In this document: in pieces, positions 8,201-17,219 of the stretch
Layout of the letters: each line of letters begins with the position of its first letter
Position numbering within the stretch: the stretch's first letter is position 1
The notes under the pieces: generated by a model
Databases searched by the model: none
What the model was told of the DNA's origin: nothing
Seen by the model: the letters and a program-made list of their open reading frames with translations, nothing else
DNA from: Deltaproteobacteria bacterium
GTDB lineage: Bacteria > Myxococcota_A > UBA9160 > UBA6930
Direction of reading: 5' to 3'
DNA: 64,000 bases
NCBI GenBank assembly: GCA_029261795.1
Contig: JAJDAP010000095.1
Coordinates: 83,295-147,294, forward strand
Program-made: the position numbers and the translations under genes

Positions 8201-9463
8201 TCACGCGGCCGGTCGAAGCTCCAGCCGGGTCGGCCCGCGGACCAGGAACGAATCCACCCGTTCGATCGGGGCGGCGGGGCCCGCCAGCCGGGGCAGCTCG
8301 GGCGCCAGCCCTTCGAGGGCCGCACGTGCCTCGAGCCGCGCCAGCGAGGCGCCCAGGCAGAAGTGATGGCCGAAGCCGAAGCCCACGTGGCCGCGGTTGT
8401 CCCGGTCGAGGTCGAAGCGGTCGGGCTCCGGAAAGCGCCGCTCGTCGCGATTCGCCGCGCCGAGCAGGACCGCCACCATCTCGCCGGCCTCGATCGTGGT
8501 GCCGCCGATCTCGCTCTCGCGGGTGGCGAGCCGGAAGACCGTCTGGATCGGCGAGTCGTAACGAAGGGTTTCTTCGAGGGCGGCCGGCACCAGGGAAGGA
8601 TCGGCCGCCACGCGCGCCAGGGCCTCGGGGTTGGCCAACAACGCGGCTGTGGTGTTCCCGATCAGGTTGGTCGTGGTTTCGTTGCCAGCGACCAGCAGCA
8701 GCACGGCGAATTGCACGATCTCGCGGGTATCGAGCGCGTCCTCTCCGAGGTCGGCGCCGACCAGCGTGCTGACCAGATCGTCGCGCGGGTTCTTGCGGCG
8801 ATCGACCACGATGTCGCGGATACAGCGCATGAAGCGGACCAGGGCGCTCCGGTACTTGGCGTTCCAACGGTCCTTGCGGCCCGGGCCGGAGGCCGACTCG
8901 ATCACCATGTCCGACGAATGTTTGAACTCGCCATGGAGCTCGGCGGGAACGCCTAGCATTTCTGCGATGATCGTGACCGGCACCGGAACGGCCAGGCCGG
9001 ACACCACGTCGAAGGGCTCGTTCCGCCGCATCCCGGCGAGACATTCGTCGACGATCTGGTAGGCGCGCTTCTCCCAGCTGGCGATGCGCCGCGGCGAGAA
9101 GCCGCGGTTCACGATGGCCCGCATCGAGGCGTGGCTCGCGCCGTCCTCGGCGATCAACATGCGCGCGGTCGCGAAACCGAAGGGGTTGATGCGCGCCTGG
9201 AGACCGATCGCGGCGATGAATTTCACCACGGGCCAGCTGAGCGGCGGGGCCCCGTCGTGGCCGCCGTTCAAGAGCTGCGTCAGCATGGCGCGCGAGGAGA
9301 AGACCTCGGGCGTCTTCAGCACCTGCATCACATCGTCATAGCGCGAGACCGTGAGCGTGCCGTCGGCAGCGCGATGCACGGGCGCCGCATCACGCAGCTC
9401 CCGGTACTTCGTGTATGGGTCGTGGCGCCACTCGGTGGAGAGCGGATCGAACGAGACCGGCAT
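8201..9463 (-). CDS. Cytochrome P450
   Basis: A heme-thiolate monooxygenase of bacterial soluble type, 420 residues. The I-helix oxygen-binding motif reads VAGNETTTNLI. The K-helix ExxR is in EETLRYDSP. The heme loop FGFGHHFCLGASLARLEAR carries the proximal Cys at about residue 360. ATG 9463 is chosen over the ATG six codons upstream because CAGGAG sits seven bases before it. The substrate cannot be read from sequence; no ferredoxin partner is adjacent. It lies between the sigma factor and the fluoride channel on the same strand. Confidence 0.94.
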   Translation of the reverse strand: MPVSFDPLSTEWRHDPYTKYRELRDAAPVHRAADGTLTVSRYDDVMQVLKTPEVFSSRAMLTQLLNGGHDGAPPLSWPVVKFIAAIGLQARINPFGFATARMLIAEDGASHASMRAIVNRGFSPRRIASWEKRAYQIVDECLAGMRRNEPFDVVSGLAVPVPVTIIAEMLGVPAELHGEFKHSSDMVIESASGPGRKDRWNAKYRSALVRFMRCIRDIVVDRRKNPRDDLVSTLVGADLGEDALDTREIVQFAVLLLVAGNETTTNLIGNTTAALLANPEALARVAADPSLVPAALEETLRYDSPIQTVFRLATRESEIGGTTIEAGEMVAVLLGAANRDERRFPEPDRFDLDRDNRGHVGFGFGHHFCLGASLARLEARAALEGLAPELPRLAGPAAPIERVDSFLVRGPTRLELRPAA

Positions 9464-9524
9464 AGACAACTCCTGGCGCACCCCGGACGTTAGCGTCCGG
9501 CCGCAGCGCCGGCCCGCGGCCGCG

Positions 9525-9887
9525 CTAGAACTGGCGCGCGAGCACGATCCCGGCGGCCACGGCGGCGAGCCCGATCGCCACGCTGCCGCCGACGTACAAC
9601 GCGGCCCAGCCGGCGCGGCCGTCTTGCAGCATCTGCCAGGTCTCGAGCCCGAAGGCCGAGAAAGTGGTGAAGCCGCCGAGGAAGCCCCCGATCAAGGCCG
9701 TGCGCCAGGCGAGGGAGAGTTCGCTGCGGCTCTCGAGCCAGTGGAAGGCGGCCCCGATCGCCAGACAGCCGACCACGTTCACGAGCAGGGTTCCCCACGG
9801 CAAGCTGCGGACGGGGAAGAGCCCGGCGATTCCGACGCGCGTCAACGCGCCGATGCCGCCGAACACGAAGACGAGCAACCACTTCAC
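9525..9887 (-). CDS. crcB: Fluoride channel Fluc/CrcB
   Basis: A small dual-topology membrane channel that exports fluoride. It has 120 residues and four hydrophobic helices. Conserved elements are GGIGALTR near the N-terminus, TLLVNVVGCLAIG, and GGFLGGFTTFSAFGLE with the Phe-box and Thr-Thr-Phe-Ser segment that lines the ion path. Only one copy is present here, which is sufficient if it forms a homodimer. I saw no fluoride riboswitch in the short stretch upstream. Confidence 0.93.
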   Translation of the reverse strand: MKWLLVFVFGGIGALTRVGIAGLFPVRSLPWGTLLVNVVGCLAIGAAFHWLESRSELSLAWRTALIGGFLGGFTTFSAFGLETWQMLQDGRAGWAALYVGGSVAIGLAAVAAGIVLARQF

Positions 9888-9932
9888 GAGGCGGAGTCTA
9901 AGCGCTCGGCTCCCGGGCCGACACGCCCGGGG

Positions 9933-11435
9933 TCAGCCAGCTTCCAGGAACTTCTGGAGGTACTCGCTGTAGACGTACCAGCCCGCCGCCACGATCGCGC
10001 CGAGCAGGGTCGCCAGCAAGACGATTGGCGTGCCGATGGCACTCACTCGGATCCAGAATGACGAGCGTGTCTTCGTATCGCGCGACGTGACGTAGTTGCC
10101 GTAGGTCAGCTCGAGGATGCGGCCGAGCACGCTGGCATCGGTCCAGTATCTGACATGTGCCATCACCGGGATGCGCCACCCCTTCGTGTGATGGTTCTCG
10201 ATCAGCCTCTCGCCGGCATCGTCCCGGAACTCATCGAGGCGACCAGAGACGGGATCGGCCGCGTAGAAGAAGTTGGTCCAGTGAAAGCTGGGCCTGTTCC
10301 AGAGGGAGCGCGCGCCGCCGGGCAGGTAGGCGCTCGGCCAGGGCCGTAGTGCGGGCCAGGTTCGCTCGGACGCGTTCTCCTCATCGAACAGGTACTTCAT
10401 CTTGTCGAGCGGCGAACCCAGGGTCACGAACGAGCGCAGGCTCTTCTCGAGCCGATCCGCGCCGTCATGTTCGCCGCCGGCCGCCACGCGCTTGTTATTC
10501 GCCAGTTGCAACAGATCGCCGATCACGTTGTAGCTGATGACGGTTCCCAGGCTGTGGCTCACCCAGACGACCTCCTCGAAGCGGTGGCGCTCCCCCGAGA
10601 TGCGAGGCCAGCGCTCGCGGGGAAGGTCGTCCAGGTTCTCGTCGAGCCCGATCAGGCGCAGATAGAATCCGCCGACCCGGCGGTCGATGCGCTGCACGAT
10701 ATCGTTCTGCACGTCGCCCTTCGGTGTGACGTAGAGCGGCACGTCTCCCACGAACTCTTCGAGGATCGCGCGCCACTTGCCGCGCGCCAGCATCACGGCC
10801 GCCACGACCCAGAGCATCGGGATCAGGAAGACGTAGTAGACGGCGGCCGGCCGCAGCTCGCGAAACGATCTCCAGATCAGGCGAGAACCGCTCGCGACAA
10901 GCCAGCCATACGCGGAAAAGGCCGATTGGCTGCGCCCGCGCCAGACCCGTTCGAAGTAGCGCCGTGGCACCTCGCCTAGCATCGCGAACACCTTCGGCAC
11001 GGTTTTCTCGAAATCCGCATAGTCCGCCCAGAACCCGTCGTAGATGTAGGGCTCCGGAACGATCCAACAATCGTCCTGGCTCGCATCCCACTTCCCGGGG
11101 TCGCGCGTCCGCACCGCGTCCTCGATGCCGATCCGCAACGTGGCCGCCGTCTCGCTCATGGACTGTTGGCCGATGCCATGCACCACGTACACGGCCACCT
11201 TGCGGAACGGACTCTCGACCCAGCCGCCACCCTCGCGGATGTGCTTGGGCACCACACCGAAGTGCCACTGGTAGCGCATCTCGTCGTGATCGTAGGCGCG
11301 GGGGCGGTAGCCCTTGTCGGGGAAGGGCGGAGCCGGCGCCTCGTTCTCGTTCGTGCTCACGGGCTCCGGCGAAGTCTCGGGCGTCTGCAATGGCGCGACC
11401 TCCCAGCAGGACGGGACGCCGAAATCATGGACCAC
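9933..11435 (-). CDS. Membrane-associated alpha/beta-hydrolase-like protein
   Basis: A 500-residue protein with a hydrolase core. VYVVHGIGQQ (about residue 90) looks like an oxyanion-hole strand. VVWVSHSLGTVISYN (about 300) contains the nucleophile elbow GxSxG-like SHSLG. A hydrophobic segment lies near residue 220 (VYYVFLIPMLWVVAAVMLARG) and another at the C-terminus (WIRVSAIGTPIVLLATLLGAIVA), so it is probably membrane-bound. It may be a lipase or esterase, but no substrate can be assigned. It is the last gene before tRNA-Cys. Confidence 0.6.
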   Translation of the reverse strand: MVHDFGVPSCWEVAPLQTPETSPEPVSTNENEAPAPPFPDKGYRPRAYDHDEMRYQWHFGVVPKHIREGGGWVESPFRKVAVYVVHGIGQQSMSETAATLRIGIEDAVRTRDPGKWDASQDDCWIVPEPYIYDGFWADYADFEKTVPKVFAMLGEVPRRYFERVWRGRSQSAFSAYGWLVASGSRLIWRSFRELRPAAVYYVFLIPMLWVVAAVMLARGKWRAILEEFVGDVPLYVTPKGDVQNDIVQRIDRRVGGFYLRLIGLDENLDDLPRERWPRISGERHRFEEVVWVSHSLGTVISYNVIGDLLQLANNKRVAAGGEHDGADRLEKSLRSFVTLGSPLDKMKYLFDEENASERTWPALRPWPSAYLPGGARSLWNRPSFHWTNFFYAADPVSGRLDEFRDDAGERLIENHHTKGWRIPVMAHVRYWTDASVLGRILELTYGNYVTSRDTKTRSSFWIRVSAIGTPIVLLATLLGAIVAAGWYVYSEYLQKFLEAG

Positions 11436-11570
11436 ACAGGTTTCGAGACCATGCCTCGAATGGGGTGTTTCCGGCCGTCAGAAGCCCTCTCCGCCCGCCC
11501 GATTGACTCCCCCGGGCCCCCGCGTTAATCACCACCGTCCGGGCCGCCCCCACCAGGCGCCGCCCGCCGA

Positions 11571-11644
11571 GGCGCCGTAGCCAAGTGGTAAGGCGCGGGA
11601 CTGCAAATCCCTGATCCCCGGTTCGAATCCGGGCGGCGCCTCCA
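11571..11644 (+). tRNA. tRNA-Cys (anticodon GCA)
   Basis: A 74-nt cloverleaf. The acceptor stem GGCGCCG pairs with CGGCGCC, the discriminator is U, and CCA is encoded at 11642-11644. The anticodon loop CTGCAAA has GCA at 11603-11605. The T arm is CCCCGGTTCGAATCCGGG. A U discriminator with GCA is diagnostic for cysteine. The accessory region begins directly after its 3' end, a common insertion point for islands, but I found no second copy of the tRNA 3' end and no integrase gene in the window. Confidence 0.97.
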
Positions 11645-11862
11645 ATGTTTTCGGACACACGAGGGTTCGCCGAACCTCGGGCTGCTCCGGGTCCGCAACT
11701 GGCATCGATTCAGCTGCTGCCGAAGAGAGCTTTGCCCAAACAACGGCTGAAAATGGAGAGGTGGACGCTTGCTAAGGATGTCTCGTCGACATTGGGGATG
11801 GCAAGTTCAACCCCTGCTTCAGATGGCCGAGCAGGCGGCCAATGTTGTCTGTGGGACTGTCG

Positions 11863-13410
11863 TCAGGCATTGCGGCTGAACTCCTCGCGATAGAGGGTCT
11901 CGATCGTCGCGGCTTCCTCTTCCGTGAGGCTCGCAAACTCACGCTCTCTGGCACGCTTCGACAGCGAGCCTCCGTTTTTCCGCAGGAACCGGAACAGGAG
12001 GTCTGTGGTTGCGCTCGGCATGTCGACGAGCACCTGCACGCGGTTGGAGAAGCTGTCATAGGCCTGGAGCAGCGCTGTCTCCTGGGGGAGGTCCTCCTCG
12101 ATCGTCTCCTGAACGCAGCGATAGAGGAACTCGGCGTGCGGCGTCGCGTCAAAGAAGCGATACAAGTCTGCCGTATTATTCAGGACGCGGACGTTTCCGG
12201 ATTCGGTCGGTTCCCATTCGATGAGCGGAAGGATCGGGCGCGAATGGGTTTCGAGGGTGGTCCGGTAGTCACCGATGTGGCGCAGGATCGCCGCGCTGAT
12301 GGGGAAGACGAGCCCCGGCGGATTGAATCCACGCTCGGCGAGGACGTGGTGAATCAGAAAGCGGTGGATACGGCCGTTTCCATCCTCGAAGGGGTGGACA
12401 TAGACGAAGCCAAAGGCTGCGCAGGCCGCTGCGACGACGGGGTCCAGCTCGCGCGATGACTCCTGGGTGAAAGCAACCAAACCCTCCACAAGGAACGGCA
12501 GGTCTTCGTGTCGTGCAGAAACGTGGTCGGGAATGGCTGCGCCGGTTCGTCGGTCGTGTTGGCCGACAAAGCCGCCTTCGGTGCGAAGTCCGAGACTCAC
12601 GAAGCGTGCATCGCCGATGACGAGGCGTTGCAGGCGGAGCAACTCAGCCAGGTCGAGAGGCGTCGCTCCAGCCTGTCCAATGGCCTGCCCCCATCGGACA
12701 ATGCGGCTCTGAGGCGGCTGCTCCCCTTCGATGGCAAAGCTGGACTTGGAGTCTTCGAGAAGAAGGAATGCGGCGGCCCGCGCGAGGATGTCGGCGGGCA
12801 CGGGCGCGACTGCGTCGCGCGCACGCTTGGCCAGGTCCTGATCGATGGCCTCTTCGAGGGCAGGCGTGCGAAAGACGAGCGGGCAAAAGTCTGATGTGCC
12901 CGGCAGGTTGTCGTGAACGCGGTGGCGGGGTGAACGCTCGCCGGCAACGGCGAATTGCAGCTTGGGATCGAGCGCGTCGCTATAGGAGCCGCGCGTGGCG
13001 TCGGGAAGATCGAGGGTGTCGCCGGTAAGCCACTCGTAGAGAAACCAGATTCGGCGGGCGTATGCGCCCGTGGGCTGGGCTCTGACGAGCTGCTCGATGG
13101 GCTTGGGACCGGTGGCGCGGAACAGGCGCTTGAGGACTAGAAGATCCAGGCCCTCGCGCTTCAGGGCAAAGGTCAGATGGCCGGCCAGGCTATCGTTCGG
13201 CGCGTGGCGGGGTGTGAGGAGCTGCCAGCCGCCGGTTCGAGCGGCTCTGTGGCGTTCGCCTGTGGCATGGAGCAGGCCCGGCAGGGGGCCTTCGAGCCCG
13301 TAGGTGTCGATGAGAGCAGCGTATCCGGCTAGATGGCCGGGCTCGGGAAGCCGCCGCTCACGAAAAACGGTGACAAGCCCTGAAGATTGATGATCTGCTG
13401 TTGGGCTCAT
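11863..13410 (-). CDS. Fic family protein (predicted AMP transferase, self-inhibited type)
   Basis: Fic domains usually attach AMP to Ser, Thr or Tyr of target proteins. The 515-residue protein has the full active-site motif HPFEDGNGRIHR at about 339-350. An inhibitory-helix motif ([S/T]xxxE[G/N], in SSFAIEGE at about 222-229) precedes the Fic core, which is class II self-inhibition. It starts just downstream of the broken hipB copy, separated by an AT-rich stretch (13411-13475) likely to hold its promoter. It belongs to the toxin/antitoxin-like cluster of this region. The target is unknown. Confidence 0.85.
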   Translation of the reverse strand: MSPTADHQSSGLVTVFRERRLPEPGHLAGYAALIDTYGLEGPLPGLLHATGERHRAARTGGWQLLTPRHAPNDSLAGHLTFALKREGLDLLVLKRLFRATGPKPIEQLVRAQPTGAYARRIWFLYEWLTGDTLDLPDATRGSYSDALDPKLQFAVAGERSPRHRVHDNLPGTSDFCPLVFRTPALEEAIDQDLAKRARDAVAPVPADILARAAAFLLLEDSKSSFAIEGEQPPQSRIVRWGQAIGQAGATPLDLAELLRLQRLVIGDARFVSLGLRTEGGFVGQHDRRTGAAIPDHVSARHEDLPFLVEGLVAFTQESSRELDPVVAAACAAFGFVYVHPFEDGNGRIHRFLIHHVLAERGFNPPGLVFPISAAILRHIGDYRTTLETHSRPILPLIEWEPTESGNVRVLNNTADLYRFFDATPHAEFLYRCVQETIEEDLPQETALLQAYDSFSNRVQVLVDMPSATTDLLFRFLRKNGGSLSKRAREREFASLTEEEAATIETLYREEFSRNA

Positions 13411-13443
13411 GAAAACCGATTCTAAATTATGAATTTTGATGAT

Positions 13444-13738
13444 TCAAGTAAATAATTGTGAATTTTTATAACACTGGAGCACCAGGCCAAGCTCGTCCGA
13501 TCTGACATCGGCAAGGTCGCCCAGACGCCCTGCCAGGCCCAGGACGAAGAGAACGCGCGCGTAGATTCCCAGAGAGACGCCAGGATCGCCCTTCTCGACC
13601 TTGGACAGGGTTGTTCAGCTGATCGAGGCTCTCTCGGCCATGAGCGCGACCGGGATGCGCCTACGGCGCCGCGCATCCCGCAAGTCCTCTCCGAGCTTCC
13701 TCGAGGCCCGTTTGACGGGCAGTAGGCCGAGCAGAAGA
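13444..13738 (-). pseudogene. Broken HipB-like antitoxin (in-frame stop)
   Basis: Translation shows LPVKRASRKLGEDLRDARRR, then IPVALMAERASIS, then TGA (13615-13617). In the same frame it continues TTLSKVEKGDPGVSLGIYAR, VLFVLGLAGRLGDLADV and RSDELGLVLQ. This aligns without gaps with the intact hipB at 14986-15333, where AERASIS is followed by RPTLSKVEKGDPGVSLG. A CGN arginine codon there has become TGA here, in the helix-turn-helix, so the product would lack DNA binding. It has no own start codon and lies immediately after hipA. It is best read as a duplicated hipB whose partner toxin was lost or replaced by fic. Confidence 0.88.
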
Positions 13739-13741
13739 AGA

Positions 13742-14986
13742 TCAGCAGGAGGCTGCGCGGAGGTCGTCGTGTTCGAATGCTGAGGCCATGCGGTCCATCT
13801 CAGCCTTGCGCCCCCCAAGAGAGGCTGCAGTCTCACGCCAGCTCGAAGCCGCCTGCCCAACTTCCCGCGCGATGGCTTTCGCGTCATTCCCGGAGAGTTG
13901 GAAGTGCTCGGCGACGCTCAGGGCGAGATCGAGAGATGCGGCGCCATCGTCGTAGTCGATGTTCGTGGTGAGGACGCGGGGCTTGATGTCCAGCGGAACC
14001 GGATTGAGATCATAGGCCGGGGCCAGGCGCCAACCTTCCGCGCCCTGATAGAGGAATCCGTGGTTTCTGAGGTGATCGTCGGTGTTGGAGATCAGGATCG
14101 AGAACACGATGCGCCGCCAGAGCTGGTGCGCATCTTCGGTAAGCGCGGCTCCATGTTGGCGGAGCGCAGCTACGAACTCCAGGTAGCTCCGGGCCTCGCG
14201 ATCTTCAGCGCCTAGCATGCTCAGGGCCGAGAGAAACGGAACGCGAGCGCCATCGCTTCGGTCGAAGCGGTGCAAGAGGAGAACGGGTTGGCCGGCGGCC
14301 TCCTCGAGCCTCCAGTCGGGCGTGTGAATTCCTGCTCGTTCGGCAAGGCTCAGCGCGACGGCTTCCCAGAGAACAGTGCTGATCTCGTCGTCTCTGTGGG
14401 GAAACTTCGCGATCGCGAGCTGGCCGTCCCGGTCCCTGACGGAAGCCTTTGGCCGCGCGCCGCCGAGGGAGGAGCCAGGCGCCAGAAGCAGACGAAGATC
14501 CTCCGCACTCTCGTCTCCGCCGCCCACGCGTTCTGCCGCTGAGAGAAGCGCGGGGAGGGCGACCAGCGGCGGGATCGGGCGATCCTCACTGGCCGCCAGA
14601 AAGGGTCCGCCTTCGTCCAGAGCGAAGCGAAGCGCACCCTGACGTGCTTCATCATTGACCCTGAGGAGAAAGTCGATCTCCATCAGGCTGCGGGGTGCCT
14701 CGCCTCGAAGCTGTGCCCGTCGCCGCTCGGCGCGCTGCATCAGAACACGCCCCCAACGATCTGGCGCGGAATCGCCGATGGCGCCAAAGAGCGCCTTGTC
14801 CGTGTGAAAGGGTCCAGGGCCAAGGGCGAGGGCTGGCTCGAGGGAGAAGCGCTGCGGGTCTTCCAGCCATGCCGGGTCGTGTTCGAAACTGGCGGTGTCG
14901 CGACCTCTGCGCGAGCGAGCCCAGAGGCGGCCCGCGAGGCGCGGTCTTCCGCCAGTGTCGACGTAGACGAAGACCTCGCGGTCCAT
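13742..14986 (-). CDS. hipA: HipA-family serine/threonine kinase toxin
   Basis: HipA kinases phosphorylate glutamyl-tRNA synthetase or other targets and induce dormancy. The 414-residue protein has the kinase landmarks in order: the N-terminal subdomain (VYVDTGGRPRLAGRLW), the P-loop-like SSLGGARPKASV (about 170-181), VLLLHRFDR, the catalytic ILISNTDDHLRNHGFLY (about 292-308) and YDLNPVP (metal-binding Asp, about 325). Its ATG overlaps the hipB stop, so antitoxin and toxin are co-translated with the antitoxin first. The active-site residues are intact, so the kinase is probably functional. Confidence 0.92.
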   Translation of the reverse strand: MDREVFVYVDTGGRPRLAGRLWARSRRGRDTASFEHDPAWLEDPQRFSLEPALALGPGPFHTDKALFGAIGDSAPDRWGRVLMQRAERRRAQLRGEAPRSLMEIDFLLRVNDEARQGALRFALDEGGPFLAASEDRPIPPLVALPALLSAAERVGGGDESAEDLRLLLAPGSSLGGARPKASVRDRDGQLAIAKFPHRDDEISTVLWEAVALSLAERAGIHTPDWRLEEAAGQPVLLLHRFDRSDGARVPFLSALSMLGAEDREARSYLEFVAALRQHGAALTEDAHQLWRRIVFSILISNTDDHLRNHGFLYQGAEGWRLAPAYDLNPVPLDIKPRVLTTNIDYDDGAASLDLALSVAEHFQLSGNDAKAIAREVGQAASSWRETAASLGGRKAEMDRMASAFEHDDLRAASC

Positions 14987-15333
14987 CAGGAGCCGTCCTT
15001 TCGGCCTGGCTTGTCGCCCCGCTTCGGGTAGCGGATCCGCTGCGGGAGCTGCTCCTCTTCGAGCGCGAGGCCAATCTGGTCGGCCCTAACGTCCGCGAGC
15101 TCGCCCAGGCGCTCTGCCATACCCAGGACGAAGAGAACGCGAGCGTAGACGCCCAGAGAGACGCCCGGATCGCCCTTCTCGACTTTGGAAAGGGTTGGGC
15201 GGCTGATCGAGGCTCTCTCAGCCATGATCGCCGCAGAGATGCGCCGGCGTCGACGGGCGTCCCGGATGTCCCCCCCGAACTTCCTCAGAGCCCGTTTCAC
15301 GGGCAGGGGCGCTATGGCATCCTGTTTCTTCAT
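14986..15333 (-). CDS. hipB: HipB-like helix-turn-helix antitoxin
   Basis: A 115-residue DNA-binding antitoxin and autorepressor for hipA. The HTH is read from ISAAIMAERASISRPTLSKV, followed by EKGDPGVSLGVYARVLFVLG, typical of Xre/HipB proteins. I chose ATG 15333 (MKKQDAIAPL), preceded by AAGTGAG, over a TTG five codons upstream. The upstream AT-rich DNA carries two identical TTTACGTTAA sites, the likely operators. The Arg-rich stretch RDARRRRR lies in the DNA-contacting N-terminal helix. Confidence 0.9.
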   Translation of the reverse strand: MKKQDAIAPLPVKRALRKFGGDIRDARRRRRISAAIMAERASISRPTLSKVEKGDPGVSLGVYARVLFVLGMAERLGELADVRADQIGLALEEEQLPQRIRYPKRGDKPGRKDGS

Positions 15334-15354
15334 CTCACTTAATACCAAGAATTA

Positions 15355-15395
15355 TTTACGTTAATCGATTTAGTGAGAAGAATACTTTACGTTAA
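15355..15395. promoter_or_regulatory. hipBA promoter region with two TTTACGTTAA direct repeats
   Basis: Two identical decamers TTTACGTTAA at 15355-15364 and 15386-15395 are spaced 31 bp apart, close to three helical turns, so bound proteins would sit on one DNA face. The whole stretch is AT-rich in a GC-rich region. An outer inverted pair TCTCACT (15333-15339) / AGTGAGA (15372-15378) is also present. These are plausible HipB operators overlapping the promoter. Binding itself is inference. Confidence 0.6.
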
Positions 15396-15442
15396 ATATT
15401 GATTGAGCGCCTTATCCCCACGGGGTCAGTCCTGCTCGTTCC

Positions 15443-16270
15443 TCAGCTCACCACCAGCTTGTCTCCGACACGGAGTGTTCCCTCGCGGCCCACGGTCATG
15501 TAGTTGCCGAAGATGAGGCCGCTGCCGAAGCGGTCTTCCTTCGGCTTGCGGCGGGTTTCGCCGAGCACCTTCATCAGGTTGTTCTTGGGTCGCTCGCCGG
15601 TCTTCTGGTCGGTCGTGATGATGACGCAGCGTTCGGCCGGGGTGACCTGGAGGAGTTCGACCTGGTCGTTGCTGAGTGCGTCGAGGTGATCCTCCTGGTA
15701 GGCGTCCATGCCTTCCACGGTGACGTTCATGCGGAAGCGGTCCATGCCGACCGGTGTTTCCAGCTTTTCGTTCAGGTCATCGAGCGAAGCCTGGTTGGCC
15801 AGGGAGACGGGAGACGCGGCGAAGAAGCGTTCCTTGGCGGTGTCGTGCACCCGTTCCATCTGGGGGATCGGGAAGTTGATCTTCCATGGAGCGCTGGGGC
15901 TCACGAGTCGCACCGGCCGACCGATGATGGTCGAGAGCCAGTCCGCGACGGTGTCGCCCTGATCGATCGTCTCGAACTTGTCGAGGACCCAACCGGCCGC
16001 ACGGTGATCGCCTTCCTCACGAATAACATGGTCGTAGCAACCGAACTCCGCGTGCTCCAGGCGCAGGACGCCTTCCTCGCGTCGGAGCCCCGCGGCGATC
16101 GACGCCACGCGCGGGGTGTCTTTCTGGTCGACGAGCTTCTCTTCTTCCCAGATCACGAACTCGCGGTCGCCCGCGATCCCCATCTTGCTGATTTCGAGGC
16201 TCTCGGTGGCGACGCCCTGGCAGCCCTTCACCGGATAGGTCCACAGCTCTCGAACGGTGACCTCTTGCAT
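15443..16270 (-). CDS. MOSC-domain protein with N-terminal beta-barrel (YcbX-like)
   Basis: MOSC proteins bind molybdenum cofactor or sulfur, and YcbX/mARC-type members reduce N-hydroxylated compounds. The 275-residue protein begins MQEVTVRELWTYPVKGCQG, the usual MOSC_N start, and carries GMDRFRMNVTVEG (the RxN motif region) and a C-terminal GNYMTVGREGTLRVGD. ATG 16270 is chosen because GGAGG precedes it; the frame stays open further upstream without similarity. The conserved cysteine ligand appears in PAERCVIITTD. It is divergent from an AraC-type regulator that may control it. Confidence 0.85.
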   Translation of the reverse strand: MQEVTVRELWTYPVKGCQGVATESLEISKMGIAGDREFVIWEEEKLVDQKDTPRVASIAAGLRREEGVLRLEHAEFGCYDHVIREEGDHRAAGWVLDKFETIDQGDTVADWLSTIIGRPVRLVSPSAPWKINFPIPQMERVHDTAKERFFAASPVSLANQASLDDLNEKLETPVGMDRFRMNVTVEGMDAYQEDHLDALSNDQVELLQVTPAERCVIITTDQKTGERPKNNLMKVLGETRRKPKEDRFGSGLIFGNYMTVGREGTLRVGDKLVVS

Positions 16271-16359
16271 GGGTACTTCCTCCAGACGGGTGGTTTCGGT
16301 GTGTACCGCAGAATCTTCGTCCAGACGGGCAGGGCGGTCTTCGCGTATACTGCCATTCG

Positions 16360-17184
16360 ATGTCTCGAAACCGACAATCCACCACCAGGCGCACGCCCCT
16401 GGTCGACATCCCGCTCCGATCACCGCTGTTCGGGCTCGCGCAGGACCATGCTCCGCAAGAGCTGATCCCACCCCATCACCACGATTCCGACCAGCTGATC
16501 TACGCCTCGGTCGGGGTCGTCACGGTGGAGACGGAGGACGGGTTCTGGGTGGTGCCGCCGGCCCGGGCGGTCTGGGTTCCCGCCGGCATCACGCATAGCA
16601 TCCTGATGTCCGGGCGCGTCGAGTTCCGTTCGCTCTACCTCGCTCCGGCGCTGGCTCCCATCGAGGGGACACATTGCTGTGTCGTCCAGGTTTCGCCGCT
16701 GCTCCGCTCCGCGATTCTTCGCGTCATGGAGTTCTCCCATCCGTATCCGCAGCAGGGAAGCGAAGCACGCCTCGTCGAGGTGATCCTCGACGAGATCCAG
16801 CTGGCAGAAGTGGCGCCGCTTCACCTCCCGATGCCCAGCGACGAGCGCGCACGCCGCGTCGCACTCGCCTTCCGCAACGATCCGACCGACCGACGCTCGA
16901 GGCAGGCATGGGCCCACGTCGCCGGGACCAGCGAACGAACCCTCGAACGCCTCTTCCACGCCGAGGTCGGCACGAGCTTCGGAAAGTGGCAGCGCCAGAC
17001 CCGCCTGCTCGCTGCCCTCGAGTTCCTGGCCGCGGGACAAAGCGTGACGAACGCTGCGCTCGATGTTGGCTTTCAGACGCCCAGCGCCTTCATCACGATG
17101 TTCCGGCGGGCGATGGGGACGACGCCGGCGCGGTACTTTGCGGAGGGGCCGCGGGTAGAGGAGGGGGCAGGTGCTGATGGGTAG
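16360..17184 (+). CDS. AraC-family transcriptional regulator with cupin sensor domain
   Basis: A 274-residue regulator. The N-terminal cupin (HHHDSDQLIYASVGVVTVE and VPAGITHSI) would sense a ligand. The C-terminal ~100 residues form the AraC double HTH: WAHVAGTSERTLERLFHAEV, then SVTNAALDVGFQTPSAFITM and FRRAMGTTPARYF. The arrangement resembles NimR/RclR-like regulators. It starts 90 bp from and opposite to the MOSC gene, so the shared intergenic DNA is the likely operator site. Confidence 0.88.
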   Translation: MSRNRQSTTRRTPLVDIPLRSPLFGLAQDHAPQELIPPHHHDSDQLIYASVGVVTVETEDGFWVVPPARAVWVPAGITHSILMSGRVEFRSLYLAPALAPIEGTHCCVVQVSPLLRSAILRVMEFSHPYPQQGSEARLVEVILDEIQLAEVAPLHLPMPSDERARRVALAFRNDPTDRRSRQAWAHVAGTSERTLERLFHAEVGTSFGKWQRQTRLLAALEFLAAGQSVTNAALDVGFQTPSAFITMFRRAMGTTPARYFAEGPRVEEGAGADG

Positions 17185-17219
17185 CGGGCAATCGGTCAGT
17201 TCTGGCCCGCACCGCTTCG

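Noticed and set aside
8151..9044. Large N-terminal extension of the ECF sigma factor
   Set aside because: The extension is antisense-free but lies in a second frame of the P450 gene on the same strand and has no sigma features.
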